This document shows positions 1 through 10,960 of a stretch of 34,221 nucleotides of DNA, one piece after another. The position numbers were made by a program, and so were the translations under genes. Location of the stretch: positions 41,454 through 75,674 of the forward strand of contig BFEA01000733.1 of assembly GCA_003427395.1 (NCBI GenBank), given 5' to 3'. The notes under the pieces were generated by a model. It was given only the letters and a program-made list of their open reading frames with translations, had not been told where the DNA came from and did no database searches. This DNA comes from Chara braunii. Its lineage: Eukaryota > Streptophyta > Charophyceae > Charales > Characeae. Numbering within the stretch: the first letter of the stretch is position 1; every line of letters starts with the position of its first letter.

Positions 1-222
1 TCATTCTTCTAAAATCTCATCACTGATCTTTCTTTTGGCCGTATGTCTTTTGTGCCTCGAGCGATGTCTACGGACTTCCTGAGATTCAAACTTCTGAATG
101 TAGAACCACCTGAAGCGTGCAAGCGCCGAACACTTCCAACTGAGTCTCATAATACGAAAGTCAACCATAGCACAAACTCCTTCCACAGTGTAGGGAGATA
201 GGGTTGAGAGAAGACCCCTCAT
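1..222 (-). CDS. Possible small ORF, weak
   Basis: A 73-codon open frame on the minus strand, running off or ending at the window edge. The product would be rich in Arg, Lys and His near its C-terminus (around residues 48-66) and has no motif I recognise. It lies just downstream of the larger minus-strand ORF at 237-707 but in another frame, and I see no clear splice pair joining the two. It may be a chance ORF or a terminal exon of the same gene. Confidence 0.15.
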   Translation of the reverse strand: MRGLLSTLSPYTVEGVCAMVDFRIMRLSWKCSALARFRWFYIQKFESQEVRRHRSRHKRHTAKRKISDEILEE

Positions 223-236
223 CTAAGTTGCCAAAA

Positions 237-707
237 CTACGATGGTTCAGTCACTGCCTNATAATCAATCGTTGAAGGGGAGATATACCTCTTGGGCAAA
301 TCAATCAGCCCACTCCAACATGAACCATCTATGAGGAGGAAGGGTACCGGAGGCTTGGGATGGTCAATATAGAGCTTAGGTTTGAATGTGTGGAATAACT
401 TTGTTCCACTGTCATCAAACTCTTTCTCTTTTGTCTGGAGATACGTTGCAACTGATACCAAAACCGAATCAAAGTACTCATGGGTTTCATGACCCTTCTT
501 CACATAGAGTCTTAGGTCATGAATGTTTCCTCCTGCGAATCTGGTGAGGACAACAAAGATTGATAGACCCCCTTGTTTGAAGCCAATGACGATGACGTAT
601 TGATACCAGATAGAATCCTCGAGGGTTATCCCATTGAGACTGACCAATATTGACTCACTAACACCGGATGCTTGGACTGCACTCATGAGCAAATATGAAT
701 ATTGCAT
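237..707 (-). CDS. Hypothetical protein, 156 codons
   Basis: I do not recognise the family. The minus-strand frame is open for 156 codons from an ATG, long for a non-coding stretch of this composition. The predicted protein has a hydrophobic, beta-rich-looking middle (residues ~35-60, with IWYQYVIVIGF), then a charged region (KKGHETHEYFD) and a Pro-rich segment (HPKPPVPF) near residue 120. No signal peptide, zinc-binding pattern or catalytic motif is evident. One ambiguous base lies near the C-terminus. It could be an exon of a larger gene, a relic transposon ORF or a chance ORF. No promoter or polyadenylation site is obvious, and no neighbouring gene on this strand supports it. Confidence 0.35.
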   Translation of the reverse strand: MQYSYLLMSAVQASGVSESILVSLNGITLEDSIWYQYVIVIGFKQGGLSIFVVLTRFAGGNIHDLRLYVKKGHETHEYFDSVLVSVATYLQTKEKEFDDSGTKLFHTFKPKLYIDHPKPPVPFLLIDGSCWSGLIDLPKRYISPSTIDYXAVTEPS

Positions 708-714
708 CTAGCGT

Positions 715-3490
715 CAACTTCTTTGGTGAGGCTACTGACTGAGCGATGCTGACCCCTGGGTCAAATGACAATGACTGAATGCCGATTGATTCTGACTGAA
801 ACTCTTGGGTAACTTGAATGACCGGATGTTACAAGTCACTGAATGTTGATCACTTAGTAACAAAACATAAAGAGAACTGCAAATTGTTGGGTGACATTTG
901 ATAATTGAAATGGTGGTGAGGGATTCCGGGCACCTTTGCGTTTACTTGAGCCTTGCCCCGACCTGCTCCACCGTATCTAAAAACGAGCCACTGCTATTCA
1001 AATTACTGTTGTGACTATAAAAATAGGACACATATTCGATGAATTTTTCTTCTCTCACAATCCGGACTGCATGTTTCCTCAGAGCCTGCCTATGCGAATC
1101 CATATCTCGACATNCCTCTTGTTCTCATCCCTTCTTCTTATCTCTGGTTGATCTGTACTTCATTACCAAAATCTCCTCTTCTCCCTTGACTCTCTCCACA
1201 CCCCAATCAGTCAGTGAATAGGGTAAANTGCAGGTAACTTTGTTAGGCCACACACTTTNNGTGGAAGGCTGCTCTCGGGCTCAAAGTTGTCGGCGTCAAT
1301 TAGGATATCGTGTTCCACTGTTGATTGAATATTGATGTTAGACCCACTTTGCGGCGTCAAACAACTCGAGACGGTTTGACTCACTGACCAAGAATGGTTG
1401 AATCGTACTCATACGGATGACAGTTGTTGCACACCTTCATGATATCNCTGACTTGTTTGACCGATTNAGCAATGTGGTCGTGTCGATTATATCCCCCTTT
1501 GATTCTCTAAGTATATTGTGCACATGATCAGAGTNTATATGGTCGCGTCGATTATATNCCCACTTTGATTCTCTAAGGATACTGTGCANATGATCAGAGT
1601 CTATCTTTTGATACTCTCGGAGGCTTACGTCCTCAACCACATCACNAATAACACNATATGGCTTGCCCTTGTCTCGTTCNTACGATTCCNGTTGTTGTGT
1701 AAGAACACCCGCAAACATTCCTTCTCTTCTCTNTCTCCTACCCTCAACCTTATTTCAACCCTTTCTTTGTTGACGAACTGAAATGAAATGTCCGGATAGG
1801 ACCCATAGTCAGGGGATGTGTTNGGGCTCNTAGCCAAAGTTCTTAGCAATTGTTTGTTGATAGAATCCTCANTGGAGCCAGTCTCCGTTGGTCCTTGCTC
1901 AGTGGGTATCTGTCGTTTCGATATACAGTCTNAAAACTAGTTTGCTGAACTCGAGTAGTAGCTTACCCTCTGAGCTNTGAGCGGAAGCACCACCACGAGA
2001 GAAATACGCTAAGTGCATTGGTTATAACTGNCAGGTAACCACACTATAACGCCAAAGCACAAGGCACTATTTCCGCCTGGTTATAACTCAAGGGGTGTNG
2101 TCGAANACTGCCTCTAGGCGAGCAGCACTCGATANACTGGCAAGCTACTCGACTGATGATGTGTTGAGCAAGATACAGCTTGCAAGACCACCCGTGCATG
2201 ACCTGTACGGTCCATCNCGAGTTGTNGGCCTTCATTTAGGCCGATCCCGCTGGAACAAGATCCATAAAAGCCTAGTGTACCTCTGTGTGAGGTGCTTAAT
2301 TCAACGGGAGTAGGTGTAGGGACTGCCCCTTTTCATCGTACATCCTGCCTGAGCTTAGTGTCTAGTTTCGCTTATCAGGGCGTAATTAACGTTGTGCGCG
2401 ACCTGGCTGAGAAGCAGCTTTGAACTCGAGGCGGTTTCAGGATCAACCCAATGAAACTAAAATCAAGATAGGTTCGCACTCAACACCACGACTTTGAGTA
2501 CGATCTCGGCCAGCGCTCAAGACAGAGCGAGTGCAGGGTGCGGCTCGCGCCAGTTCCTGCTCGAAGGTTCCGACAAAGTGCGACATACCATCACAACCAG
2601 TTTCACCTACTGCATGCGCACCCTCGACAATGAGGTATCCAGAATAGGGGCTTGCTCACAACCGAGTCGTGATCAATGATGCTTCATGTTAATTAGGAAA
2701 AAGGACAACGATGATTAACTCGTTCATGAACAAACTCTTTGCCCTTTTCCCAAGGTTGAATACATCTCTGGCAATTAGTCCTTAACCTGATTCAAATAAA
2801 ACGAGGCTTATTCATCCCTATCAAGTAGAAACTTCGAAAAAAGATAAGAAATTTTCCTCAGGGTTGTTTTCTTCTTGCCCATTTATACATTATCAAAAGG
2901 AAAAAACTACGAAGACCTAGATTGATTCAGATATCACATCCCCTTAGCATCTTTGCATGGGAGGCAATACCACCCACTAATTAGAGAGTTCAACCTTAAC
3001 ATAGGGCATCATGCTCAAGCACTTTGTCAAGCCAATTGGTTCTCAACTGGCACATCCATACGTTTTCACTCCATTGATAAATTAATTTCGAAAAGGAATA
3101 GGACCAAATTCTCCAATGGCTTGGCTGATCAAGTTCATGAATGCGCCCCTTCCGACAGACCTTGCAATTTGAAGATTAACGAGGGGAAGAGGTTGGCAAA
3201 TGGGAAAGGGGTGGAGTAGTTAGATGCCTTATCTGTTATTTGGTTTCTCATCCTCTTTGACAAAGTTTTGCTTAACTGTGATCCTAAACTACTGGGTCGT
3301 TCAATCTCGCTCGAGCAGAGACTCATTCATAATGTGTTCCTCGCATAACTAGCATGCAAGTCCATGTTCGTTACTTTTCTCGCGAGGTGGAGGGTTACCA
3401 TACTGGCTTGTGAGGCAAGCCAAGAGGTACATTTTGACGCAGACGGGTTTGAAGTTAGACGGTGCAGAGTACATCGTTGTCTGTCGGCAA
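715..3490. other. No convincing gene; scattered ambiguous bases
   Basis: About 2.8 kb with only short ORFs in all frames and no recognisable domain. Single-base N calls cluster between about 1,100 and 2,240, indicating poor consensus quality. Apart from the 65-bp duplication at 1,476-1,605 I see no repeat or RNA structure here. Confidence 0.5.
1476..1605. repeat. 65-bp tandem duplication, 2 copies
   Basis: Two adjacent copies of a unit starting GGTCGYGTCGATTATAT, at 1,476 and 1,541 (period 65), differ at only a few positions plus N calls. Both contain TTTGATTCTCTAAG and ATGATCAGAGT. It looks like a recent local duplication. Confidence 0.8.
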
Positions 3491-4503
3491 CTCGAGGACT
3501 TTCACATGTAGCAGGGCAGGTTTGGTGATTGGGGTGGGGCAGAGGGTCGTGCTCGTGGGCGCGCATGTAGCGGTGACGTCGAGACGATCAAGTGCGCGTC
3601 TTGGTGGTCCCAATAGTGGACTGGCACGCCTGAGTTGCAGCGGTGCGCTTTTTGTGTGATGCACATGTGGTCCTGCGCCTCTCTAATAGAGAGAAACTGG
3701 GCGGTCCTCGCGGGCATCCACACGAAGAAGCGCAACCAGTTGGTCTTCGAGAAGGTCGTGTAGCTCGTTGAGATCACCGCAAATGTGCGGTTGAAGAGTA
3801 TCGGCGGGTGGGATGTGGTTATGCGATGCCATGGCAGCGGGACGAGGCCATATTCGACTGCCAGGCAGGCATCGAGCTGGAGCTGGTGCGCACGGGCACA
3901 GGCAAGGGGATGGCACGAGAGGCGATTGCCCAGCAGGTTGCGCTTATTACATGCGATCCCATCGGGGCTTCTACACTGCCCCCTGCCACTGCTATTTTTG
4001 AGCGACGTGCTTGCATTTTTTGTGACTCCGATGACGAGTGGATACCCGAGGCAGCAGATGACCCTGCGCTCCCCATTCCTCGCGAGATCGACGGGACGCA
4101 CGAGGACGCTGATGACGAGGAGACAAGGACGTACACCACACGACGGACGGTGCACCGGGCTGAGATGGAGATGATGGGGGGAGACAAGGATCGTTGGGGC
4201 CCTTTCGGGGAGGTGGTTATCACAAATGATGTGCGTGATGACATAGTCGGGGTCTCTCATGCACGCATGAGCCGCACAGAGGCGGGGATGACGATTCCTA
4301 CTCTGACGAGGCGAGAGTCGTTCATTCCACCACCTCCTGCTTCGAGTCCTGCACCACTATCGCTTGTCTCACCACTTCAGCCAGCCGCTATAGCGGCGGA
4401 GACGAAGGGGCTCGCATTGTCTTTGCCTCAGCACAAACTTCTGCACAGATCTACGTTGGTCCGCCTGTTGAGGTTACGATCACCTTCCCCGGAGGTTTTA
4501 TAG
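3491..4503 (+). pseudogene. hAT transposase C-terminal (dimerisation) region, broken
   Basis: Reading from 3,491, the frame gives a segment with paired Trp before Ser-Gln (3,602-3,613), then TPELQR, HMWSCAS, ERNWAV and HTKKRNQL. This is the pattern of the hAT C-terminal dimerisation domain (Dimer_Tnp_hAT type), in which a conserved Ser/Ala-x-x-ERNW block is diagnostic. In-frame TAG codons at 3,614 and 3,761 break it. The continuation moves to another frame near 3,790-3,800 and then stays open to 4,503, coding an acidic, Asp/Glu-rich stretch (about 4,030-4,130) and ending in a Pro/Ser-rich region. In an intact element this protein binds and cuts element ends as a dimer in the nucleus. This copy cannot encode an intact protein. 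The many minus-strand ORFs opposite it are shadows. Confidence 0.7.
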
Positions 4504-5300
4504 GAGGAGGTGGGTCACCGTGCAATTCCGACGGACATGAGCGGAGGAGGAGGTCACAGCAGCGGCAGCGGTGGAGGCGGAGGTAGTAGTAGCGGAGGAG
4601 GAGGTACCAGCAGTGGCGATGGGGAAGTAGGTGTTAGCAAGAGCTGCAGTGGTGGGAGAGGAGCTCGATTATGCGGACGTTGATATGGAGCATGACGGTC
4701 AGCACGCCACTGGGGCCGGTGACAACGCCGAGGAGCACCTCATGCAGCAGTTTATCACGAAGGAGCTCGATCCAGTCATGGCGGTTTGAACCCGGGTATG
4801 GCGAGGGGGCTGGGGATGTCTCCTACCAGAGGGTGGGCGGGTTCAGAGATGGGGACCCACTTCGACTTTGACATGTCCATAGGCGCTCCCCTAGTTGAGG
4901 CGGGGTGACAACGATGGATCGGGCAATATCAGGAGACGAGGCGGCAGGCGAGACGGAGTCGCAGACCCTAAGAGAGAGGATGACGGTTGAGTCTCCAGAT
5001 GTGGCATGCGACATCATGGAGCGAGAAAGGGCTCGACTTATGGCATCCAACGACCTGCTTGCTCAGTCGTTTACATGGGTCTTGGAGGAGCGCAGGCGTC
5101 GAGAGACAGGGAGAGATAGTGGGAAGGGTGGGGTGGTGGCGGGGGCGGACGTTATAGAGGGAGTGGCAGCAGAGGCAGCGGATGAGGCTGTGGAGGTTGG
5201 GCCACAAACGGTGGATGAGGCTGTGGAGGGTGGGCCACAAACGGTGGATGAGGTTGTGGAGGGTGGACAGGGGTGAGACAGGGGGGTTAGCGACACACGG
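4504..5300 (+). pseudogene. hAT transposase tail: Gly/Ser linker, acidic helix, 11-residue repeats
   Basis: Continuation of the transposase tail in broken frames. At 4,537-4,640 one frame encodes an almost pure Gly/Ser linker with blocks of four Gly. A second piece at about 4,662-4,788 is acidic and ends in TGA. A third (4,905-5,276) contains a charged helical segment with MERERARLMAS and EERRRRE, then three copies of an 11-residue DEAVEVGPQTV-type repeat. Stops and frame changes separate the pieces. The piece after 5,300 (5,319 onward) is Pro/Arg-rich. Assignment to the same transposon rests on position, strand and character, not on a catalytic motif. Confidence 0.5.
5178..5276 (+). repeat. 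33-bp coding minisatellite, 3 units
   Basis: Three direct units with GATGAGGCTGTGGAGG starts at 5,181 and 5,214, plus a third at 5,247 (period 33). The last unit has GTT for GCT and is cut short. The period is a multiple of three, so the 11-residue repeat keeps its frame. Confidence 0.85.
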
Positions 5301-5780
5301 ACTGTAGTTCATGAGACAGTGACGGACCCAGTTATCCCGTTCTTGGGCTTGCACTTGGCGGAGGCCCGAAGGTCGCAGCCGACTGAGGTGGCAGTGCATA
5401 TTGTGCCACCTGTGAATATCACGGATTTGAGGTCCGAGCCCTTGGTGGTACCTCCACGTCCTCGGCGACCAGCTCCACAGGAGGTTGATTGCCATTGGAC
5501 GCAGAGGAGTTGGTGGCGGCCGCTGTGCGCAATGTCACACGACTGGACCAGCAGATATTTAACCCGAAACTCACCCATTCAAAGTGGCAGACGATCCCTT
5601 CCATTCCATGGGCCCCTGTGTCGCCAATGTGGTCCGGTTTGGCCTCTAGCGGTGGACGCAGAAGGGCAGATGTTCCAAGGGTTTCTAGGGCGTGCATGAG
5701 AGAGCGCGAGGTACGGGAGACATTCCACCCCCTCCTCCTAGACCACGGGTGGGTGATCCATCCTCATCGCCCATAGGCCC

Positions 5781-6015
5781 AACAGAAAAAAATTGGTGTT
5801 TTCGAGATTCAAGTTTGTAGCCTTTCTTGTCGAAGTTCTTCAGTATATCAACAGTTCTTCATGTGTTGTTATGGAAGCAATCCCTATTTTCATCATGAAC
5901 CTAATTAAACCAACATTGGTTCTACAGTCAGTCGAGGGGCATCACAAAAAAAAACAACAGCACTACGTTGTATCTGTGTTGGTCCAACGTTGAAAAACAT
6001 CTTGACCATTGTTGG
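5781..6015. other. AT-rich non-coding flank
   Basis: Short stretch after the transposase tail with no ORF of substance and an A-tract at about 5,947-5,955. It may contain the 3' end of the hAT element, but no terminal repeat was identified. Confidence 0.4.
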
Positions 6016-6088
6016 TTTGTTGTTGAACTCTTGTTGAACTTTTGTTGAACTTTTGTTAAACTCTTGTTGAAAAATTGTTGAACTCTTG
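6016..6088. repeat. TTGTTGAACTY minisatellite (~11 bp)
   Basis: About six imperfect head-to-tail units of TTGTTGAACTC/TTGTTGAACTT. A related GTTGAA word recurs at the far end of the window (33,690-33,960). Confidence 0.8.
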
Positions 6089-6418
6089 ATGATCAACATT
6101 ATTGTGTATTTAAGAAAACATAATATAAAATAAATATTATGTGTTTTATTATTAAGTCTGTCAGCTTTGTGTATTGATGTTTCGTTTATTCCTCGTCCAC
6201 ATTTTCTGATGTGATACGTAATTATGGACTATGACAAATGACAAAAAATATATATACAACTTGAATTACATGTACTCTCGTGTTTTTTTTTTTTTTTTTG
6301 CATCCCCTAAGATATGTTAGCAATCGTGTGACATCTCTAGTATTACATTTTCTGTGAGTTTTGAAACGAGTGGAGGTTTTAGAGCACAACTTGAAAGAGA
6401 CTTTTTTTTATGTACTGA

Positions 6419-6419
<1 letters not shown>

Positions 6420-6472
<53 letters not shown>
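6420..6472. repeat. (CA)n microsatellite
   Basis: Uninterrupted CA dinucleotides for about 50 bases. Confidence 0.98.
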
Positions 6473-6474
<2 letters not shown>

Positions 6475-7130
6475 CTCTTTGATACTCTCTCTGCCTCTTT
6501 TTTTTTTTTTCTTCGAGCAATGAATTATTGATCACGTTATATTTTGACGAGCAAGGTTGGCGTTCACCTTCAGATAGAACTTCATGAATTGGTAGCTGCA
6601 CTCGGGGATGTTGTGAAACATCTGTTTCTCAATGACAGGTTACAAAACTTTGCAAAGTAATGAGAGTTCAATGAGTTCGAATCTCTTGTTTGTTGTATAC
6701 ACTTCGTTGTTTATCGACGAACTCAACTAAATAATTATACGGCTAAGAGGAGAATAAACCTTGTGCAGACGATAGCAATGGTGTAAATAATTGTGTTCTC
6801 AACGATAAGAACCAATTGAGACCTAACATCATTCAAAAACATTACGAAACAAAACACCTATAATACAAATATATGCAAAATATGTATTTTTGTTGTTGTT
6901 TTCTTACTGCTTACATATTATACACGNGCCATATGAAGAATTTGCTTTATGTTTGTCGATGTAGACTCTANTGATTAAACAAAATACACTGCAATCACGA
7001 ATGTCCATACATTTTTGGTTTTTTCTACTTTTTTTTTTTCGACTACAAAAATGATCTTATGACTTTATCATTTCGTGGAGCATATCGTATGAGAAGGGGA
7101 AGGTAGTCGAACGCAGTTTCGTTGCGAATA

Positions 7131-7137
7131 TCTCTCT

Positions 7138-7197
<60 letters not shown>
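7131..7197. repeat. (CT)n microsatellite
   Basis: Nearly perfect CT dinucleotide run of about 60 bases. Confidence 0.98.
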
Positions 7198-7200
<3 letters not shown>

Positions 7201-7949
7201 GACTTATTAAAAAAAAATCAACAATTTGGGATTTTTTCTCTTGGCAACGTGTGCGTTCTCTATAACTCTCTCTGACCTAGATACGAATAAGTTCATGACC
7301 ACGTGACTTATTGGGATCATTGTAAAACTTGCATTAGAAAATAACTCGTAGTCATGGACTTATTGCCTTGTCATACTCAATTACGTTATCACTCTCTCAC
7401 TCTCACTCTCACTCCCACTCGCCCTCTCTCTGTTTATCTCGCTTTCTCAAAAAAAATAAAAAAATTAGCTTCCATTGTTTTTCATATTCGAAGTACTATC
7501 TCTGAAAACATAACATATTCAACTTGAATAAGGTAAATATACTTTTATGTTCTATATGAAAACTAACATTACTTTCGTACACGNTTTTTTTTTTTTTNCN
7601 NAAGCACANATGNATGGTGATCCGACATTACATTTGCCTTCCAACTTCTACTTCCTATGAGTGTGTTGCTTGTAATGCATCGAGCTATCAATATTCGTAA
7701 AGTAATTTCTTTCTATTGTTTTTTGCCACAAAGAATATCACAACTCCGATAGGTATCCCGAACATAAATTTATCTTTAACAATCTACGTAANAATGCAGT
7801 GTACAAAGCAATGAATTACACATAAACAAACAAACAAATTAGAGACACACATTTTTGAGTGTGTTATTTTTTTACTTGTNTTCTAAAATGAANAATATAG
7901 AGTTTACTTTGTCCATAATCCGTGTGCCAAATTTTAACAAGAGTTAGAT

Positions 7950-8420
7950 CCTTCTGTAAGTTCAGGGGGTCTGGCTCAAAGCCTCGCACATGCTGGAACC
8001 TAGTGGTTCTAACTTTGCTATATTTTACTACTTCTCTATTTTAAGCACGAGCTTACCAGAGTGTTCTATAAGTTTAGGTGGCCTGACTATAGCCTATCAC
8101 AACCTGAAGAGAGTATAACTAAGAATAACATTGGTGGTAAACTGGGGCAGACTGAACTTAAGTTAGTTTAGTCATATGCTGCCTTAGGAGACAAAGGAGA
8201 GGACAAGTATATATAACTTGGATATCTTAAACAGTCCAGGGCGACTAGAATGGTCTAGTCATGTGCCCAAAGAAGAGAAAAGTTGTTGTGCCCTGTGCTT
8301 GTGTATACATTGGCTAAGTTGGGCGCATTCCATAAGTTTGGGTGACCCGACTTTAGGCCTGACTAAGGTAAGGTTCATTCCATAAGTTTGGGTATAAGGG
8401 ATTAAATCATTGAAAGATCA
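7950..8420. repeat. Degenerate repeat family, about 4 copies of a CCATAAGTTTGGGTG motif
   Basis: Related words near 7,954, 8,065, 8,330 and 8,375 share a core of the type TTCYRTAAGTTYRGG followed by a GGCCTGACTWTAGCCT-like tail. Spacing is irregular and the copies are diverged. No coding potential is evident. It could be internal sequence of an old LTR or a satellite remnant. Confidence 0.55.
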
Positions 8421-8679
8421 TGAACTATTGTTTGTTCAGGTAGACTTTGGGATGGTGAGAGTACTTACCTTTGTGGTTTGGCCTGCATGTGACTAAGTGA
8501 GGTTACTACTTAGTCTGAGTTTCAGATTGATAGGTAGTTGCTTTAGTTGCTCGCCACGTGCTAGAGCCATAGAAATCAGTTTCAATTCTTGCATTTTTTG
8601 TAGCAACTTTTTCTTACGTAGGTCAATTCTTGCATTTTCTGGGATCTTTTCTTATACTTGGCTTTGTATATATCTTGGC

Positions 8680-9200
8680 AAGCTAGTTTCTCTACGGGAA
8701 GCGCTACCGAAATTTCTACAAAACCACGAAGTTAGCCAAAAGTTTGACTTGTTAAAGTTCAACTTGTCTTTTCTTATATTTGACTTAGTAAAAATCTGGG
8801 AAGTCTTATTTTCTAAAGGGAGTGCTGCTCAAATTTTTGCTAATTCAGGGAGTTAGACAAAATTAGATTTTGAGAAGTCAAAAATTACTTTCAAATTCTG
8901 GACTTAGCCTTGTATAAATTTAGGACTAAGCCTTGTATAAATCTTGTTTAAACTGGACTCAAGTTGTCTTTTTGAGTTCATATCTGACTTACTTTAAATC
9001 AGGGAAGTCTCCCTTTCTAAAGGGAGTGCTGCCAAAATTTTTACTAATTTAGGAAGTTAGACAAAATTTGACTCTCCAGAGTTTAACGATTATTTTTGTT
9101 TTCATATTTGGACTTATATAAATTCTAGAAAGGCACCTTTCCTAAGGGAAGCGCTGCCAAAATTTTCTTAGTTTAAAGGAGATTGGTTATACTTTGACAG
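8680..9200. repeat. Degenerate tandem repeat, about 4 units (120-200 bp)
   Basis: A core of the form CTAAAGGGAGTGCTGCC, followed by an AAATTTTTACTAATT-like and a GTTAGACAAAATTTGACT-like segment, recurs at about 8,690, 8,811, 9,015 and 9,145. The third unit is the cleanest. The 119-codon plus-strand ORF at 8,497-8,856 overlaps this array and does not look like a gene. Confidence 0.65.
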
Positions 9201-9912
9201 ATGGGGATTCTGGTAGTCCACTCTGAATAAGGGAGATTTTGCCATGACTCTACCTTTCTTTGGACACTTGCTTAGAGGTAGGCTTAGATATAGTTAACTA
9301 GGACGATTTGGGTAAGACCATGATATGGAGATTGTTCTCCATGGACTTATAGGTTTAGCCTGGCGCATTGACCTGTCATATGTTACAGGTCCTCTTGGTC
9401 GTTTGATTCAAGTTCAGGTTTAGATTCAACTTGATCCCTTGAGGATTATCTTCTGTTATCACTAATAACAGGTCGGTTGCCGATTCGTCGGTCTACGACT
9501 CAATTCGAACTCACCCTCTGCACTCAACCTAAAAAGTTATAGCCCCGGTGATTTCATTGTTTCATTAAGGTTTTCACCCGGACTTTTTATTGAATGACCA
9601 TTTAACAAAGGTACTGAGAATTTAATTAAGGTTGGTTGGACAGGAGGTTGGGGCTTGCATGGCTAAAGCAAGGGGTATGAGTGCAGAGATTGGTTGGGGT
9701 TGACTCCTCGTAGTGCGTGGACTATTGTTTGAATCTTTGATGCGATTGCAGGTATGTGATGTGCCTTAGATCCTGGATTTGACTGCCTGCGATCACATAT
9801 ATACATATGGTTGTGAGGAACCCCACTAAGACTGTGAGAAGTGATCGTCACATACTTTCCCCTATATATATGCATACATGAGTGTACCTTGGATGAATGC
9901 TTGAATGGGCTA
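9201..9912. other. No gene recognised
   Basis: Non-repetitive, roughly balanced composition, with only short ORFs and no motif I recognise. It leads into the hairpin at 9,913. Confidence 0.5.
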
Positions 9913-9973
9913 AGGGGCCCCGTACCAAAAGCCTACTCAGAGGTTAAGACTGAGAGGCATACGGAAGGCCCCT
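9913..9973 (+). ncRNA. Long multi-helix hairpin followed by a T-rich run
   Basis: Four nested helices can be read by eye: 9,913-9,919 AGGGGCC with 9,967-9,973; 9,920-9,924 CCGTA with 9,960-9,964; 9,931-9,934 GCCT with 9,955-9,958; 9,936-9,940 CTCAG with 9,950-9,954, closing a 9-nt loop. That is 21 Watson-Crick pairs in 61 nt, followed by CCTTTTATTTG. It could be an RNA precursor (miRNA-like or SINE-derived), a retroelement leader structure or a DNA cruciform. I cannot tell whether it is transcribed or from which strand. Confidence 0.4.
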
Positions 9974-10960
9974 CCTTTTATTTGTTTTGCATCTTTTTTT
10001 TTTTTTAGTCGGATGTTGGTCCTAGGACGGGATTCAAGGTCCTTGTCCAGGACATCTCAAGCCCTAGGCTCTTCAGGGGAGGGATCCCCCCTCGCGCAAA
10101 GCCTATTTGCATTGCCCGTCGAGGCACCCCACCCTGAAGGCGGAAATGTCGCGAGGGTTGAACGACATGTCCTTCAACCGTTCAATATCGTGTGGGGTAA
10201 CCCCTCACGAAATGTTCCTTCAGCCATTCAATATCGCGAGGCCAGAGCCGCAATTACCACATATGGTTGGCATCGTTGGTTGGTATGAGATTGACCCACA
10301 GCTGCGTGACTTTATATTAAAATCCCGCGCGCGACGTTTTGCCACTCTAGTTTTTAAAAGTTATGCGATCAAACGGGGCCTGCACATACGTGCGAACGCT
10401 TGGGATTACTAGAGGCCATTGACACCACCCGAAAAGGGGACGGTACCCCAAGATTTTGTTTTCTTTTGGGATAAAGGGAACCTTCGGTCTATTTTTGTTT
10501 TTAAAGATTTACAGTTGGACGTTGTAGTTCGTGGCAATCGTCAAAGTCAAACCCCTTAACCTTTGTCCAGGCCTAGAAAGGATCTCATCTCCAGGATAGT
10601 AAGAAACGACTGCCACCACAGGTATGCATAAAGTGCAGAAGAGGGTGTGTGGTCTTCAACCGCGCTAGGCGGTTGCCCAACGTCGAGAGATTAACCCTCA
10701 AGGCGCGTGTCAGCCAACACTTGAGTGTCGAATGCGACCCTCAAGATTAACGAGGACCGCATGAGTATCGGTACGACATGGTACACCATCATTGCGACTG
10801 CTTACGTACGTTTGCATTGCTGGTCGATATGAGTAGGCCTTGCGTCCGCGCGGTTTTATACTAAGACTCGCGCGCGACGCGTACCCGATTTCCACGTCGG
10901 AAAGTTATGGGATGACTACTGAGGGACTAGGAGCTTAGTCGCGTTGTTTATGTTGTGTCG
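9974..10960. repeat. Pair of diverged repeat units, ~540 bp apart
   Basis: The stretch at about 10,270-10,390 and that at about 10,810-10,920 share the same order of words: GCATYGYTGGTYGRTATGAG, a TTTATAYTAARAYYCGCGCG block with CGCGCGCGACG, then AAAGTTATGSGAT. A smaller internal duplication (CCTTCARCCRTTCAATATCG) occurs near 10,169 and 10,215. Short plus-strand ORFs across this part (10,013-10,412) are not convincing. Confidence 0.5.

Larger units (their letters stand above)
3491..5780 (+). mobile_element. Degenerate hAT DNA transposon remnant
   Basis: This segment holds the C-terminal half of a hAT-type transposase followed by the long acidic/low-complexity tail often seen after it in plant-lineage elements. 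The coding sense is plus. The N-terminal half (BED zinc finger and RNase H-like core) is not recognisable upstream, so the copy is 5'-truncated or too decayed to read. Terminal inverted repeats and target-site duplication were not found. The end at about 5,780 marks where coding-like text gives way to AT-rich sequence; it is an estimate. Confidence 0.65.
6089..7950. other. AT-rich non-coding region with simple repeats
   Basis: No gene recognised. It contains a T-tract (6,283-6,299), a CA tract (6,420-6,472), a CT tract (7,131-7,197), a CT/CACT-rich stretch (7,391-7,445) and another T-tract next to ambiguous bases (7,584-7,602). The 94-codon minus-strand ORF at 6,317-6,601 owes much of its length to the CA tract and is not credible. 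Confidence 0.6.

Noticed and set aside
2494-3219. Plus-strand ORFs of 61 and 88 codons
   Set aside because: No motif, no supporting context, and lengths expected by chance.
3502-4260. 252-codon minus-strand ORF opposite the hAT region
   Set aside because: The plus strand carries the recognisable transposase motifs; the minus frame is a shadow in GC-rich coding sequence.
10274-10292. TTGGTATGAGATTGACC as a primer-binding site
   Set aside because: Resembles the initiator-Met PBS only in its first bases and no gag follows; the site at 17,801 fits better.
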